Source: Oleiharenicola lentus
GTDB taxonomy: Bacteria; Verrucomicrobiota; Verrucomicrobiia; Opitutales; Opitutaceae
Assembly (NCBI RefSeq): GCF_004118375.1
Contig: NZ_SDHX01000002.1
Location: 485,001 to 549,000 of the forward strand
Direction of reading: 5' to 3'
DNA length: 64,000 nt
A model generated the notes under the pieces. It was given only the letters and a program-made list of their open reading frames with translations. It did not search any database and was not told the DNA's origin. This document shows, piece after piece, positions 1 through 7,724 of the stretch. Positions within the stretch are counted from its first letter, which is position 1; the number at the start of each line of letters is the position of its first letter. Made by a program: the position numbers and the translations under genes.

Positions 1-680
1 CTGCGGCGTCATACCGTTAATCGCCGCCGAAGAGGCTTTCGCGAATTGCTGGTGCCGCTGCGCCATGAAGGCATGTCTGACAATCACAAGGGGGCTATCC
101 ACTCATAACAGTCCGTGGGCTTGCAGGTCCGATAGCACCGCCGGCGCAGACAACGATTGGCCCGCAGCAATGAACGACCGCCGACCCAAGCGCAGCCCAA
201 CTTTCGCTGGTATCTGGACTGCGTCCATGACCGGCTGACCAACGGTCGGTCACTTCGACGGCTCACGATCACGCTGAATACACCATCGAGACCCTCTAGA
301 TCAAGGCATACGCCATGCCGTACGGGTCCCGTCTCACCCGCTTGCTGGTATTGGTTCGCGCGGTCACGTGGGCGGACTCATAGCCTATGGGCCAACAGCG
401 TACCCAAATTTGCCAATCAGGTGCTAGTACGCTGGCCCCAAGAGCAACTGGTCGCTCATCGCGTCTTCAACCCGGGCAAGCTGCCCAAGAAAGACTACAC
501 CGAAAGCTTCAACGGCAATCACCGCGACGAGTACCTCGACGAGCACATGTTCATTAACCTCCACCTCACCCGGGAACTACGCCTATCTGGATGAGGCAGC
601 AAACAAGTGACGAGCATGCGGGAGTATTGATGATTAGCCTGGTACGACGCAATCCACACTAATCCTGTGAAGAGTAGCAT
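1..680 (+). pseudogene. Decayed IS3-family transposase (OrfB integrase), cut by window edge
   Basis: Broken pieces of an IS3-family DDE integrase lie in order but in different frames. Bases 1-108 encode a stretch like the helical region before the catalytic core (GFRELLVPLRHEGMSDNHKG), ending in a stop. From about 135, LARSNERPPTQAQPNFRWYLD and NGRSLRRLTI match the start of the core (family pattern N-RWSMDF, DGRRFRTLTI). Bases 390-580 carry the DNGPEF-like segment NSVPKF and the region around the catalytic glutamate, YTESFNGNHRDEYLDEHMF. A WYDAIHTNPVKSS fragment near 640 resembles the terminal W-DYN-RPHSSL motif. Several frameshifts and stops mean it cannot be functional. No terminal inverted repeats or target duplication were recognised, and the 5' part lies outside the window. 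Confidence 0.8.
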
Positions 681-730
681 TCAAAATGCGGGTGGTTTTT
701 GCGAATTACGGCAAAAATTAGGGTATTTTT

Positions 731-751
731 GCCCATATTTTGGGCTTTTTA
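731..751 (+). terminator. Weak hairpin plus T-run after the IS remnant
   Basis: GCCCA and TGGGC can pair around a 5-nt loop and are followed by TTTTT. The 5-bp stem is short, so this is only a possible terminator. The surrounding 680-860 segment is AT-rich and otherwise without a gene. Confidence 0.3.
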
Positions 752-786
752 CACAAAAGCAGTTGGAAGACAAATCGAGGGTTGCT

Positions 787-818
787 TTGACAATTTAAAG
801 TTCTTTTGAACGCATGCT
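787..818 (+). promoter_or_regulatory. Possible accB promoter
   Basis: A perfect -35 hexamer TTGACA lies at 787-792, about 75 bases before the accB start. The best -10 match is poor (CATGCT at 813-818, spacing 20), so only the -35 supports this call. Confidence 0.3.
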
Positions 819-865
819 CTAAAGAAGGCATTAACTCTGCGACTTAACTCAACCAAGGCGTTTGC

Positions 866-1351
866 TTGGACCTTAAACAAATTAAACAGATCATCGATCT
901 GATGAAGCGCTCTGAACTTTCCGAATTCGAATTCGAGGAAGAAGGCTTCAAAATCAAAATTAAGCGTGGAGTGAATGGCCTCCCGATGGTCGCGGCCGCT
1001 CCTCAATCCACTCACCCCTTCCCCGTGCTATTGCCTGAGGCCTCGGCTGCCCCGAAATCTCTACCTACGCCTCACTCCAATACGGCTGCATCAGGAGGTG
1101 ACGAAGCCGGGTTTGCTTACGTAAAATCCCCGATGGTAGGCACTTTCTACCGTTCACCTTCCCCTGAAAATCCTCCATTTGTAGATTCCGGCACAAAGGT
1201 TGAGGAAAAATCGGTCGTCTGCATCATCGAAGCGATGAAGATCATGAACGAAATCCAAGCCGAGGCAAAAGGAACAGTTGTGGAAGTCCTCGTTGAAAAC
1301 GGACAGCCGGTTGAATACGGACAGCGCCTATTCAAGGTTAAGCTCAACTAA
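866..1351 (+). CDS. accB: Biotin carboxyl carrier protein of acetyl-CoA carboxylase
   Basis: This 161-aa protein carries the biotin that shuttles carboxyl groups between biotin carboxylase and carboxyltransferase in the first step of fatty-acid synthesis. The start is a TTG: it gives the canonical N-terminus [13 protein letters not shown], and there is no in-frame ATG nearby. Residues 1-35 are the charged N-terminal helix, 36-80 an Ala/Pro linker, and 80-161 the biotinyl domain with the lysine in EAMKIMNEI. Length and order match bacterial AccB. accC follows 54 bases downstream, with a hairpin between them. Base composition is visibly less GC-rich than in most of the window. Confidence 0.95.
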   Translation: MDLKQIKQIIDLMKRSELSEFEFEEEGFKIKIKRGVNGLPMVAAAPQSTHPFPVLLPEASAAPKSLPTPHSNTAASGGDEAGFAYVKSPMVGTFYRSPSPENPPFVDSGTKVEEKSVVCIIEAMKIMNEIQAEAKGTVVEVLVENGQPVEYGQRLFKVKLN

Positions 1352-1364
1352 GCCAGTTTGCCTA

Positions 1365-1398
1365 GAGCCGGGCAGTCAGCTGTCCGGCTCAATTTTTT
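1365..1398 (+). terminator. Rho-independent-type hairpin between accB and accC
   Basis: GAGCCGGGCAG (1365-1375) pairs with CTGTCCGGCTC (1380-1390) through an 11-bp stem with one G-U pair and a TCAG loop. It is followed by AATTTTTTTA. The T-run ends only about 6 bases before the accC ATG, so it may act as an attenuator that lowers accC relative to accB. Confidence 0.75.
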
Positions 1399-1405
1399 TA
1401 TCCTC

Positions 1406-2767
1406 ATGATCCAGAAGGTCCTCATCGCCAATCGCGGTGAAATCGCGCTCCGCATCATCCGCGCCTGTCGCGAACTCGGTATCAAGACATTGGCCGTGTA
1501 CTCTGAGGCTGACGTGCAATCCCTCCACGTCCAACTCGCTGACGAAGCAATCTGCATCGGTGGCCCCAAGAGCTCCGACAGCTATCTGCGCGCCGACCGG
1601 ATCATAAGCGCGGCTGAAATTGCCGACGTCGATGCGATTCACCCCGGCTACGGCTTTCTCTCAGAAAACGCGAAATTTGCCGAGCAATGCGAATCCTGTA
1701 ACATCAAGTTCATCGGCCCGAAGTCGAAGAGTATTCGGATCATGGGCGACAAAGCTATCGCCAAGGATACCGTTCGTAAAGCGGGGGTGACCACTGTTCC
1801 AGGCTCAGACGGTCCAATAGACAGCGAGGCTGAGGCCGTTAAAATTGCCCGCAAAATCGGCTACCCTGTGATCATCAAGGCTGTAGCCGGCGGCGGCGGT
1901 CGTGGTATGCGCATTGCCCACAACGACGTCTCCTTTGCCAAGGAATTCCACGTAGCCCGCGGGGAAGCGGAAAAAGCCTTCGGCAACGGGTCCGTATACA
2001 TCGAGAAATACATCGAGAAACCCCGCCACATTGAGTTCCAGATCCTCGCGGACAGCCATGGCAAGGTTCTGCACCTCGGTGAGCGCGACTGCTCCGTTCA
2101 GCGCCGCCACCAAAAGCTGATTGAGGAATCACCCTCCCCCTTTCTTACCGCCGACCTCCGAAAAAAGATGGGGAAGGCCGCCGTTAAGGCCGCCGAGGCT
2201 GCCGAATACCAAAACGCCGGCACCATCGAGTTTCTCGTGGATGCCAAGGGCAATTACTACTTCATCGAGATGAACACGCGCATCCAGGTTGAGCACCCCG
2301 TGACCGAAGAAGTCACCGGAATTGACCTGATCAAGCAGCAGATTCGTGTAGCGAACGGCGAGAAGCTCGATTTCGACCAAGGGGATATCAAATTTGAGAA
2401 GCACGCCATCGAGTGCCGCATCAATGCCGAAGACCCGGCCCGCAACTTCGCCCCATCGCCCGGAACTATCTCGCTCTATTATGCGCCGGGCGGCCACGGT
2501 GTGCGTGTGGACTCCCACGTTTACAGCGGCTACACTATCCCGCCATATTATGATTCCATGATCGGCAAGCTGATTTGTTACGGCGACACGCGAAAGATCG
2601 CCCTCCAGCGCAGTTACCGTGCCCTCAGCGAATACCTTGTGCGTGGCATCAAGACCACTATCCCCCTGCACAAGGCCATCATGAGCGACCCTGTTTTCAT
2701 CGACGGCAAGGCCACCACGGCCTACATGGAAGACTTTCTTTCCCGCACGCCGACCGACTTGTTCTGA
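1406..2767 (+). CDS. accC: Biotin carboxylase subunit of acetyl-CoA carboxylase
   Basis: This 453-aa enzyme is the ATP-dependent carboxylase of the AccB biotin. The open frame extends upstream, but the ATG at 1406 gives the family N-terminus [17 protein letters not shown]. The ATP-grasp glycine-rich loop is [13 protein letters not shown] (about residue 155-170), and the metal/ATP-binding signature is [16 protein letters not shown] (about 285-300). Length is close to the usual 445-450. No clear Shine-Dalgarno sequence precedes the ATG; the preceding bases are the U-tract of the hairpin. It is convergent with prmA, with 8 bases between stops. Confidence 0.96.
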   Translation: MIQKVLIANRGEIALRIIRACRELGIKTLAVYSEADVQSLHVQLADEAICIGGPKSSDSYLRADRIISAAEIADVDAIHPGYGFLSENAKFAEQCESCNIKFIGPKSKSIRIMGDKAIAKDTVRKAGVTTVPGSDGPIDSEAEAVKIARKIGYPVIIKAVAGGGGRGMRIAHNDVSFAKEFHVARGEAEKAFGNGSVYIEKYIEKPRHIEFQILADSHGKVLHLGERDCSVQRRHQKLIEESPSPFLTADLRKKMGKAAVKAAEAAEYQNAGTIEFLVDAKGNYYFIEMNTRIQVEHPVTEEVTGIDLIKQQIRVANGEKLDFDQGDIKFEKHAIECRINAEDPARNFAPSPGTISLYYAPGGHGVRVDSHVYSGYTIPPYYDSMIGKLICYGDTRKIALQRSYRALSEYLVRGIKTTIPLHKAIMSDPVFIDGKATTAYMEDFLSRTPTDLF

Positions 2768-2775
2768 ACCAAGGC

Positions 2776-3651
2776 TTAGGGTCGGATCAGCACCAAGTCA
2801 CTCCACTCGCCCATCACGCGCGAGTCCACCTGCCAACCACCGGCCTGGGTGACAAAAGTATCCCGCACCAGAGCCAGTTCGCTCGCTAAAATGCCGCTGA
2901 GGACAAGCGTCCCATGTGGGGCAACGGAACCGACCAATTCTGGGGCATATCGCATCAGCACATCCGCCTGAATGTTTGCCAGCAACAGCTCGGCCTGACG
3001 GCCAGCCAACCCGGTCACCAAGTCTCCGACGTAGAACTCCACGCGCCCGACCAAACCATTGAGAGCAGCATTATCCCGGCTGACGTCCACGGCCAGAGGG
3101 TCGTTGTCAAATGCCGCTACGCGCAAGTAGCCAAGCTTTATGGCAGACAGGGCCAGGATACCCGAACCGCAACCGGCATCAATCACCCGCCCGCCGACGC
3201 CTTTCTCGGTCGCGAGCTTCACCAAGCGCTCCACCACCAGTCTCGTCGTCTCGTGATTGCCGGTGCCAAAGGCCATGCCAGGGTCCAACCACAGGACTTG
3301 ATCACCCTCCGGCAGTCGGAACGTTTCGCGTTCCCAGACCGGCACCCAATGCAGGGGGCCAAACTGCCAGGCCTTGAAGTGCTCTTTATAGCTCTCTTTC
3401 CAGTCCTTGTCGGCCAATTCGCTGATAACCGGCTCGGTTGCCAGCCACTCGGGGTCCATGAGCGGGGCAAACCCTTCCCATGATGCTTGCGCAACCACAC
3501 GTGTCTCGAAATACCCCGTCAACCAAGCCCGACCCGATGCCTTATCCTCGATCACCATCAGGTGCTGCTCTTCACGTTCGGCCAACTGATCCTCGATGGC
3601 CGGTACGGCCCCCAGTGCGACCTCAATTTTGAACTCAAATACGGTGGCCAT
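2776..3651 (-). CDS. prmA: Ribosomal protein L11 methyltransferase
   Basis: This 291-aa SAM-dependent methyltransferase is predicted to trimethylate ribosomal protein L11 in the cytoplasm. The C-terminal Rossmann domain shows motif I IDAGCGSGILAL, the family-specific FGTGNHETTRLV just before it, and LLANIQADVL, the PrmA version of the catalytic loop. The N-terminal 110 residues form the substrate-recognition domain. The ATG is preceded by GGAGAG at good spacing, within the end of purN. The purN stop is only 2 bases upstream, so the two genes are probably co-transcribed and translationally linked. Confidence 0.93.
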   Translation of the reverse strand: MATVFEFKIEVALGAVPAIEDQLAEREEQHLMVIEDKASGRAWLTGYFETRVVAQASWEGFAPLMDPEWLATEPVISELADKDWKESYKEHFKAWQFGPLHWVPVWERETFRLPEGDQVLWLDPGMAFGTGNHETTRLVVERLVKLATEKGVGGRVIDAGCGSGILALSAIKLGYLRVAAFDNDPLAVDVSRDNAALNGLVGRVEFYVGDLVTGLAGRQAELLLANIQADVLMRYAPELVGSVAPHGTLVLSGILASELALVRDTFVTQAGGWQVDSRVMGEWSDLVLIRP

Positions 3652-3653
3652 GT

Positions 3654-4232
3654 TTATTTCTCTCCGTGGCTTAGCCGGGCGATGACCATTGGTAGCAGTT
3701 TGTGCTCGGCGGCATGCACTTTGGCCGCCAGCGAATCGAGGGTTTCACCCGGTTCGATTGGCACGCGCGCCTGTTCAAGAATTCGACCGGCATCCACGTC
3801 CATCGTTACCTCATGCACTGTGCAACCGGTTTCTTTCACGCCGGCCCGCAAGGCCTGTCCAATTCCATCCAGCCCCGGGAAAGCCGGCAGTAAACTGGGA
3901 TGCAAATTGATGATCTTACCCGCAAAGGCCCCCAGAAACCCCGCCTTCAACACGCGCATGAAGCCCGCCAGCACCACCAAATCAGGCTGAGCCTGACGCA
4001 CCGCCGCGATAAATCGGGCTTCGCCTTCGCCTTCCAGCTTGGTCCTGAACGGTGCGGGATCCACAAACTTCGCCGGAACACCAAACCGTGCGCCCAGCGC
4101 CAGAATCCCCGCCTCCGGCTTGTCCGCAAGAATCTGCACTACCCGAGCCGCACCCAGCCGGCCGGCCTGCTGCGCCAGCAGGATCGCCTCGGCATTGCTG
4201 CCTCTTCCTGAACCGAGAATTACAACTCGCAT
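3654..4232 (-). CDS. purN: Phosphoribosylglycinamide formyltransferase
   Basis: This enzyme transfers a formyl group from 10-formyl-THF to GAR in purine synthesis. The protein (192 aa from the ATG at 4232) starts MRVVILGSGRGSNAEAI, the phosphate-binding loop. It carries the catalytic segment INLHPSLLPAFPG, the catalytic histidine region GCTVHEV, and the DVDAGRIL motif with its conserved aspartate. In-frame starts at 4271 (ATG) and 4283 (TTG) would add 13-17 residues; I prefer 4232 because it matches the family N-terminus. It is first in a two-gene unit with prmA. Confidence 0.93.
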   Translation of the reverse strand: MRVVILGSGRGSNAEAILLAQQAGRLGAARVVQILADKPEAGILALGARFGVPAKFVDPAPFRTKLEGEGEARFIAAVRQAQPDLVVLAGFMRVLKAGFLGAFAGKIINLHPSLLPAFPGLDGIGQALRAGVKETGCTVHEVTMDVDAGRILEQARVPIEPGETLDSLAAKVHAAEHKLLPMVIARLSHGEK

Positions 4233-4342
4233 CCGCCCATTTAGGTCGGGGCGTGGAGGGGAGGCACGCATTATTTCTGTCAAACCTTCACCACTAAGCG
4301 CACCCTGCTTGCCTGCGGGGCGAATCCGCGCACGCTCGCGCC

Positions 4343-4894
4343 ATGAAATCCGGCCGGGGATTCCTCAGCCTCTTCGACAGTCTCACCGATCGCATCCTGT
4401 GCGTGGTCGGCGCGGTGTTGTTTTCCCAAGGCCCGGAGTTCATGCAGCAATACCTGCAGCGTCTCGGCGGGCATCTCGATGAAGCCCGCCGCCAGCTCGC
4501 CACTTTTCAGAAAACCGCCGACCAGGCCGGTCTCACGCTTGACCAGTTCATCAGCCAGACCGCCGCCAATGCCGACTCCGCCGTGGCCAAACTCGGTGGC
4601 GTCATGAGCGACTCCGTCGATCGCGTCGCCTCGCTCCAATCCGCGCACGACGCCCTGCTGTCGGCCGCACTGTGGGAGCGACCGTTCGTTTTCGTTCGGC
4701 AACTCGACCCCAGCATCGCCCGCGCCACGGCCGGTGTTTACCAGCCTGCCGTGCCCACGACCGCCGAGGGCTTGGTTTACGCCCTCGCCGGCATGCTGAT
4801 CATCCTGGCGCTGTACCATCTGGGCCTGAAGCGTCTGTTCGGGCTGGTGTTCACCCGCTCAAGCGCTCCTGCCACCGCAAGGGCTGGCGCTTAG
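4343..4894 (+). CDS. DUF2937-like membrane protein
   Basis: This 183-aa protein has a hydrophobic N-terminal segment ([20 protein letters not shown]) followed by a helical stretch [18 protein letters not shown]-terminal membrane segment (about 145-165, [19 protein letters not shown]) follows. The [18 protein letters not shown] pattern is what I recall of the DUF2937 family, whose function is unknown to me. Its stop overlaps the dnaJ stop by 4 bases in convergent orientation. It is divergent from purN, so it probably has its own promoter. Confidence 0.7.
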   Translation: MKSGRGFLSLFDSLTDRILCVVGAVLFSQGPEFMQQYLQRLGGHLDEARRQLATFQKTADQAGLTLDQFISQTAANADSAVAKLGGVMSDSVDRVASLQSAHDALLSAALWERPFVFVRQLDPSIARATAGVYQPAVPTTAEGLVYALAGMLIILALYHLGLKRLFGLVFTRSSAPATARAGA

Positions 4895-6060
4895 AAGAAC
4901 TTTTTCGCCTTCTCGAAGAAGCTCTTCGAAACCGGTTCGTCGGCGTCGCCGCAGGCCTGGGCGAATTCCTCCAGCTTGCGCTTTTGCTCGGAGTTAAGCG
5001 AGGTCGGCACCTCGACATGGACCCGGATAAGTTGGTCGCCCTGCACGCCGCCGCGCAGCTGCGGCATGCCTCGGCCCTTGAGCCGGAAGGTGGTGCCCGA
5101 CTGCGTGCCGGCAGGGATCTTGAGCGTGGCCTTGCCCTCCATGGTCGGCACTTGGACGGTGCCTCCGAGCGTAGCTAGCGTGAACTTGATGGGCATCTCG
5201 CAAAACAGGTCGTCGCCCTGCCGCTCGAACACCTCGTGCTCCCTGACGACGATCACGATGTAGAGATCGCCGGCCGAGCCGCCCATCACGCCCGCTTCTC
5301 CGTTGCCCGTGGAACGAAGCTTGGAGCCCGTGTCCACACCGGGCGGGATGCGCACGTTGATCTTGGCGGTTTCCTGCACCCGGCCATCGCCGGAGCATTT
5401 CGCACAAACCTTCTCGAATCGCGAACCCGAGCCATGGCAGGTTGGACAGACCTGGCGGACATGGAAGAATCCTCGCGAGGTGGTCACCTGCCCGGCGCCG
5501 CGGCAGGTTGGACAGGTCGTCTTCTTGGAACCGGGTTCTGCTCCCGAACCGCTACAGTGCTTGCAGGCGCCGGCACGGCGGAAGGAAATCTCCTTCTCCA
5601 CGCCCTTGGCCGCCTCCTCCAGCGAAATCTCGAGATCATAGCGCAGGTCCGACCCACGGCCGGAGCCGCCGCCGTTGCCTTCGCCCCCGCCACCACCGAA
5701 GAACTCATCGAAGATGCCGCCGGCCCCGCCGCCGCGCTGGCCAAAGACTTCGCGGAAAATGTCGAAAGGATCGTGGAAACCGCCGCCACCGTAGCCACCG
5801 CCGCCGCGCGGCCCGGCGCCGGCCTGCTCGAAGGCCGCATGGCCATAGCGGTCGTACGCGGCACGCTTCTCGGGGTCCTTCAGCACCTCGTAAGCTTCGG
5901 AGACTTTCTTGAACATCTCCTCCGCCTCCTTGTTGCCGGGATTCTTGTCCGGGTGATACTGCACGGCCTTCTTACGGTAGGCCTTCTTCAGTTCCTCCTC
6001 GCTGGCGCCCTTCGCCACGCCGAGCAGCTCGTAGTAGTCCTGTTTTTGTCCGGCGGCCAT
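4891..6060 (-). CDS. dnaJ: Chaperone protein DnaJ
   Basis: This 389-aa Hsp40 co-chaperone stimulates DnaK ATPase and delivers unfolded clients. Residues 1-70 are the J domain with HPDKNPG. A Gly-rich/Phe-rich linker (75-135) follows. The zinc-binding domain has four CxxCxGxG repeats ([32 protein letters not shown]), and then come the C-terminal substrate-binding domains, so this is a full type I DnaJ. The grpE stop lies 2 bases upstream, so it is the last gene of the manA-grpE-dnaJ run. dnaK is not in the window. No CIRCE-type inverted repeat was seen. Confidence 0.97.
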   Translation of the reverse strand: MAAGQKQDYYELLGVAKGASEEELKKAYRKKAVQYHPDKNPGNKEAEEMFKKVSEAYEVLKDPEKRAAYDRYGHAAFEQAGAGPRGGGGYGGGGFHDPFDIFREVFGQRGGGAGGIFDEFFGGGGGEGNGGGSGRGSDLRYDLEISLEEAAKGVEKEISFRRAGACKHCSGSGAEPGSKKTTCPTCRGAGQVTTSRGFFHVRQVCPTCHGSGSRFEKVCAKCSGDGRVQETAKINVRIPPGVDTGSKLRSTGNGEAGVMGGSAGDLYIVIVVREHEVFERQGDDLFCEMPIKFTLATLGGTVQVPTMEGKATLKIPAGTQSGTTFRLKGRGMPQLRGGVQGDQLIRVHVEVPTSLNSEQKRKLEEFAQACGDADEPVSKSFFEKAKKFF

Positions 6061-6062
6061 GG

Positions 6063-6638
6063 TCAGTCCTTCGCCTCCGCGGGTTTGGCCGGGCCGCTGG
6101 AAACCACGACCGACGCCGGACGCAGCAATCGTCCGTTCAGCGAGTAGCCGAGACGCACGACCATGCTGACCTTCTCCTCGGGCACCTCGGCGCTGGGCTG
6201 GTGCGAAATGCAGTCGTGCAGGTTTGGATCAAAGGCCTGGCCCTGCGGGTTGATCTCCTTGAGGCCGTGCTTGGCGAGCGTGCTCTTGAACTGTTCCAGC
6301 ACGAGCGTGATGCCGTCGGTAATCGCCTTCACGTCGGTCTGCTGTTTCGCCGCACCGAGACCCAGGCCGAGGTTGTCGAGGATCGGGATGATGTCCTCCA
6401 TCACGCCGGAGGCGGCAAACTGCCGGAGCTCGTCTTTCTCGCGCACCGTGCGCTTCCGGAAATTCTCAAGATCGGCCACGGCGCGCGTGTAGCGGTCGTA
6501 GTTGGCCGCAGACTCTTTCTTCGCTGCCGCGAGCTGTTCCTCCAAGCTGGGCGCGGCCGGAGCCGGCGCAGGCTCGGCCGTGGCACCGGCGGGTGCGGGA
6601 TTGGGCTGGGTGGTTTCGGTCTGACTGTTCTCGCTCAT
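6063..6638 (-). CDS. grpE: Nucleotide exchange factor GrpE
   Basis: This 191-aa protein promotes ADP release from DnaK. The N-terminal 30 residues are a disordered Ala/Pro/Glu tail. A long coiled-coil helix (about 30-80, with LENFRKRT) comes next, and then the beta-wing domain with the signature [17 protein letters not shown] and [21 protein letters not shown]. Length is normal. It sits 20 bases after the manA stop and 2 bases before dnaJ, which supports one transcript. Confidence 0.95.
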   Translation of the reverse strand: MSENSQTETTQPNPAPAGATAEPAPAPAAPSLEEQLAAAKKESAANYDRYTRAVADLENFRKRTVREKDELRQFAASGVMEDIIPILDNLGLGLGAAKQQTDVKAITDGITLVLEQFKSTLAKHGLKEINPQGQAFDPNLHDCISHQPSAEVPEEKVSMVVRLGYSLNGRLLRPASVVVSSGPAKPAEAKD

Positions 6639-6658
6639 GAAAGGGGGCGGAAATTACC

Positions 6659-7627
6659 TCATGCTTTTGCTTTTTCAAGCGAGCTGAAACCATCCGTGAC
6701 CAGCACTTGGGCGTCCTCGACCGCGATGAAGCCGAACTTGCCGCCAAACGGCAGCAAAGCGTTGTCGCCCAACGTCAGCGTGGTCTCCCCGGCCGCGAGT
6801 CGGCCGCCTACCACGGAAAGAATCCGCGCCTGCTCACAGGCATTGAAGGTCAGGCCTTCGCCCCGCGCCAGGCGGTGGCGGGTAATGCGGAACTCCCGGC
6901 ACTGCGCCAGCACCGCCGTCTTCTCCCCGTTGCGGACAAGTGATGGCGCGGCGGCAGTGTTGGCCTCCAACGATGCCATGGATTGCTCGACGTGCATCGC
7001 CCGCGGTTTGCCATCAAGACCAACGCGACCCCAGTCATAGACGCGGTAGGTCGTGTCGGAGTTCTGCTGGATCTCGAGGATCATGTTGCCGCCGTCGATG
7101 GCATGCATGACGCCGCTGTGGATGAGCAGTGAGTCCCCGCCCTGCGTCGGCAACCGATGCACGAGTGACTCGGCGGAGTTGTCCTTGAGCGCCTCGCGAA
7201 ACGCCGCGGCATCGACCCCGGGCTTAAGACCGGCGAGCACCGCGGCGCCAGGCTCGGCGCGGGCGACATACCAGTTCTCGGTCTTCGGTTCGCCGCCGAG
7301 CTTCGCCGCGATGCTCGCGGGTGGATGCACCTGGAGGCTGAGGCGCTCGCGACAATCCAGCCACTTCACGAGGATCGGAAACGGCCGCTCCTTCGGCCAG
7401 TGCGGCCCCATGAGCTCGGCGCCATGCGTCGCCATCAGCTCACGCAACGACCGTCCCGCCCAAGGTCCGCCCTCCACCAGCGACTGTGCTTCCACGCGGT
7501 CTACGAGCTCCCAGCTCTCTCCAATCGGCGTGGAACCGGGCAGTTTGCGACCGAGAAACGACTCGAGCCCGCGACCGCCCCAGACGCGTTCCTGATAGAC
7601 TGGCTTGAATTTGAGAAGTGGTGTCAT
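6659..7627 (-). CDS. manA: Mannose-6-phosphate isomerase, class I
   Basis: This 322-aa zinc-dependent isomerase interconverts mannose-6-P and fructose-6-P and feeds GDP-mannose synthesis. The cupin zinc-ligand motif is LSLQVHPP (about residue 97), with further ligands expected in HSGVMHAIDGGNMILEIQQN and in NSDTTYRVYDWGR. The short form (about 315-325 aa) resembles the Firmicutes-type enzyme rather than the 390-aa enterobacterial one. It lies upstream of grpE-dnaJ on the same strand and is divergent from ftsK. The link with chaperones is probably only positional. Confidence 0.88.
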   Translation of the reverse strand: MTPLLKFKPVYQERVWGGRGLESFLGRKLPGSTPIGESWELVDRVEAQSLVEGGPWAGRSLRELMATHGAELMGPHWPKERPFPILVKWLDCRERLSLQVHPPASIAAKLGGEPKTENWYVARAEPGAAVLAGLKPGVDAAAFREALKDNSAESLVHRLPTQGGDSLLIHSGVMHAIDGGNMILEIQQNSDTTYRVYDWGRVGLDGKPRAMHVEQSMASLEANTAAAPSLVRNGEKTAVLAQCREFRITRHRLARGEGLTFNACEQARILSVVGGRLAAGETTLTLGDNALLPFGGKFGFIAVEDAQVLVTDGFSSLEKAKA

Positions 7628-7674
7628 GCTTTGGAGACAAACGGTTTGCGGAATTCTTGGCGGGGGCTTTTACA

Positions 7675-7703
7675 TTGACCCTCCGAGCCGATGAACCTGC
7701 AAT
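7675..7703 (+). promoter_or_regulatory. Candidate sigma-70 promoter for ftsK
   Basis: TTGACC (7675-7680) and TGCAAT (7698-7703) match the -35 and -10 hexamers at 5/6 and 4/6 with a 17-base spacer. The site ends 21 bases before the ftsK start. Confidence 0.45.
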
Positions 7704-7724
7704 AAATTCGGTCACACACTGAAA

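Noticed and set aside
3889-4132. Overlapping alternative frames within purN
   Set aside because: They have no family features and lie entirely within a well-supported gene.
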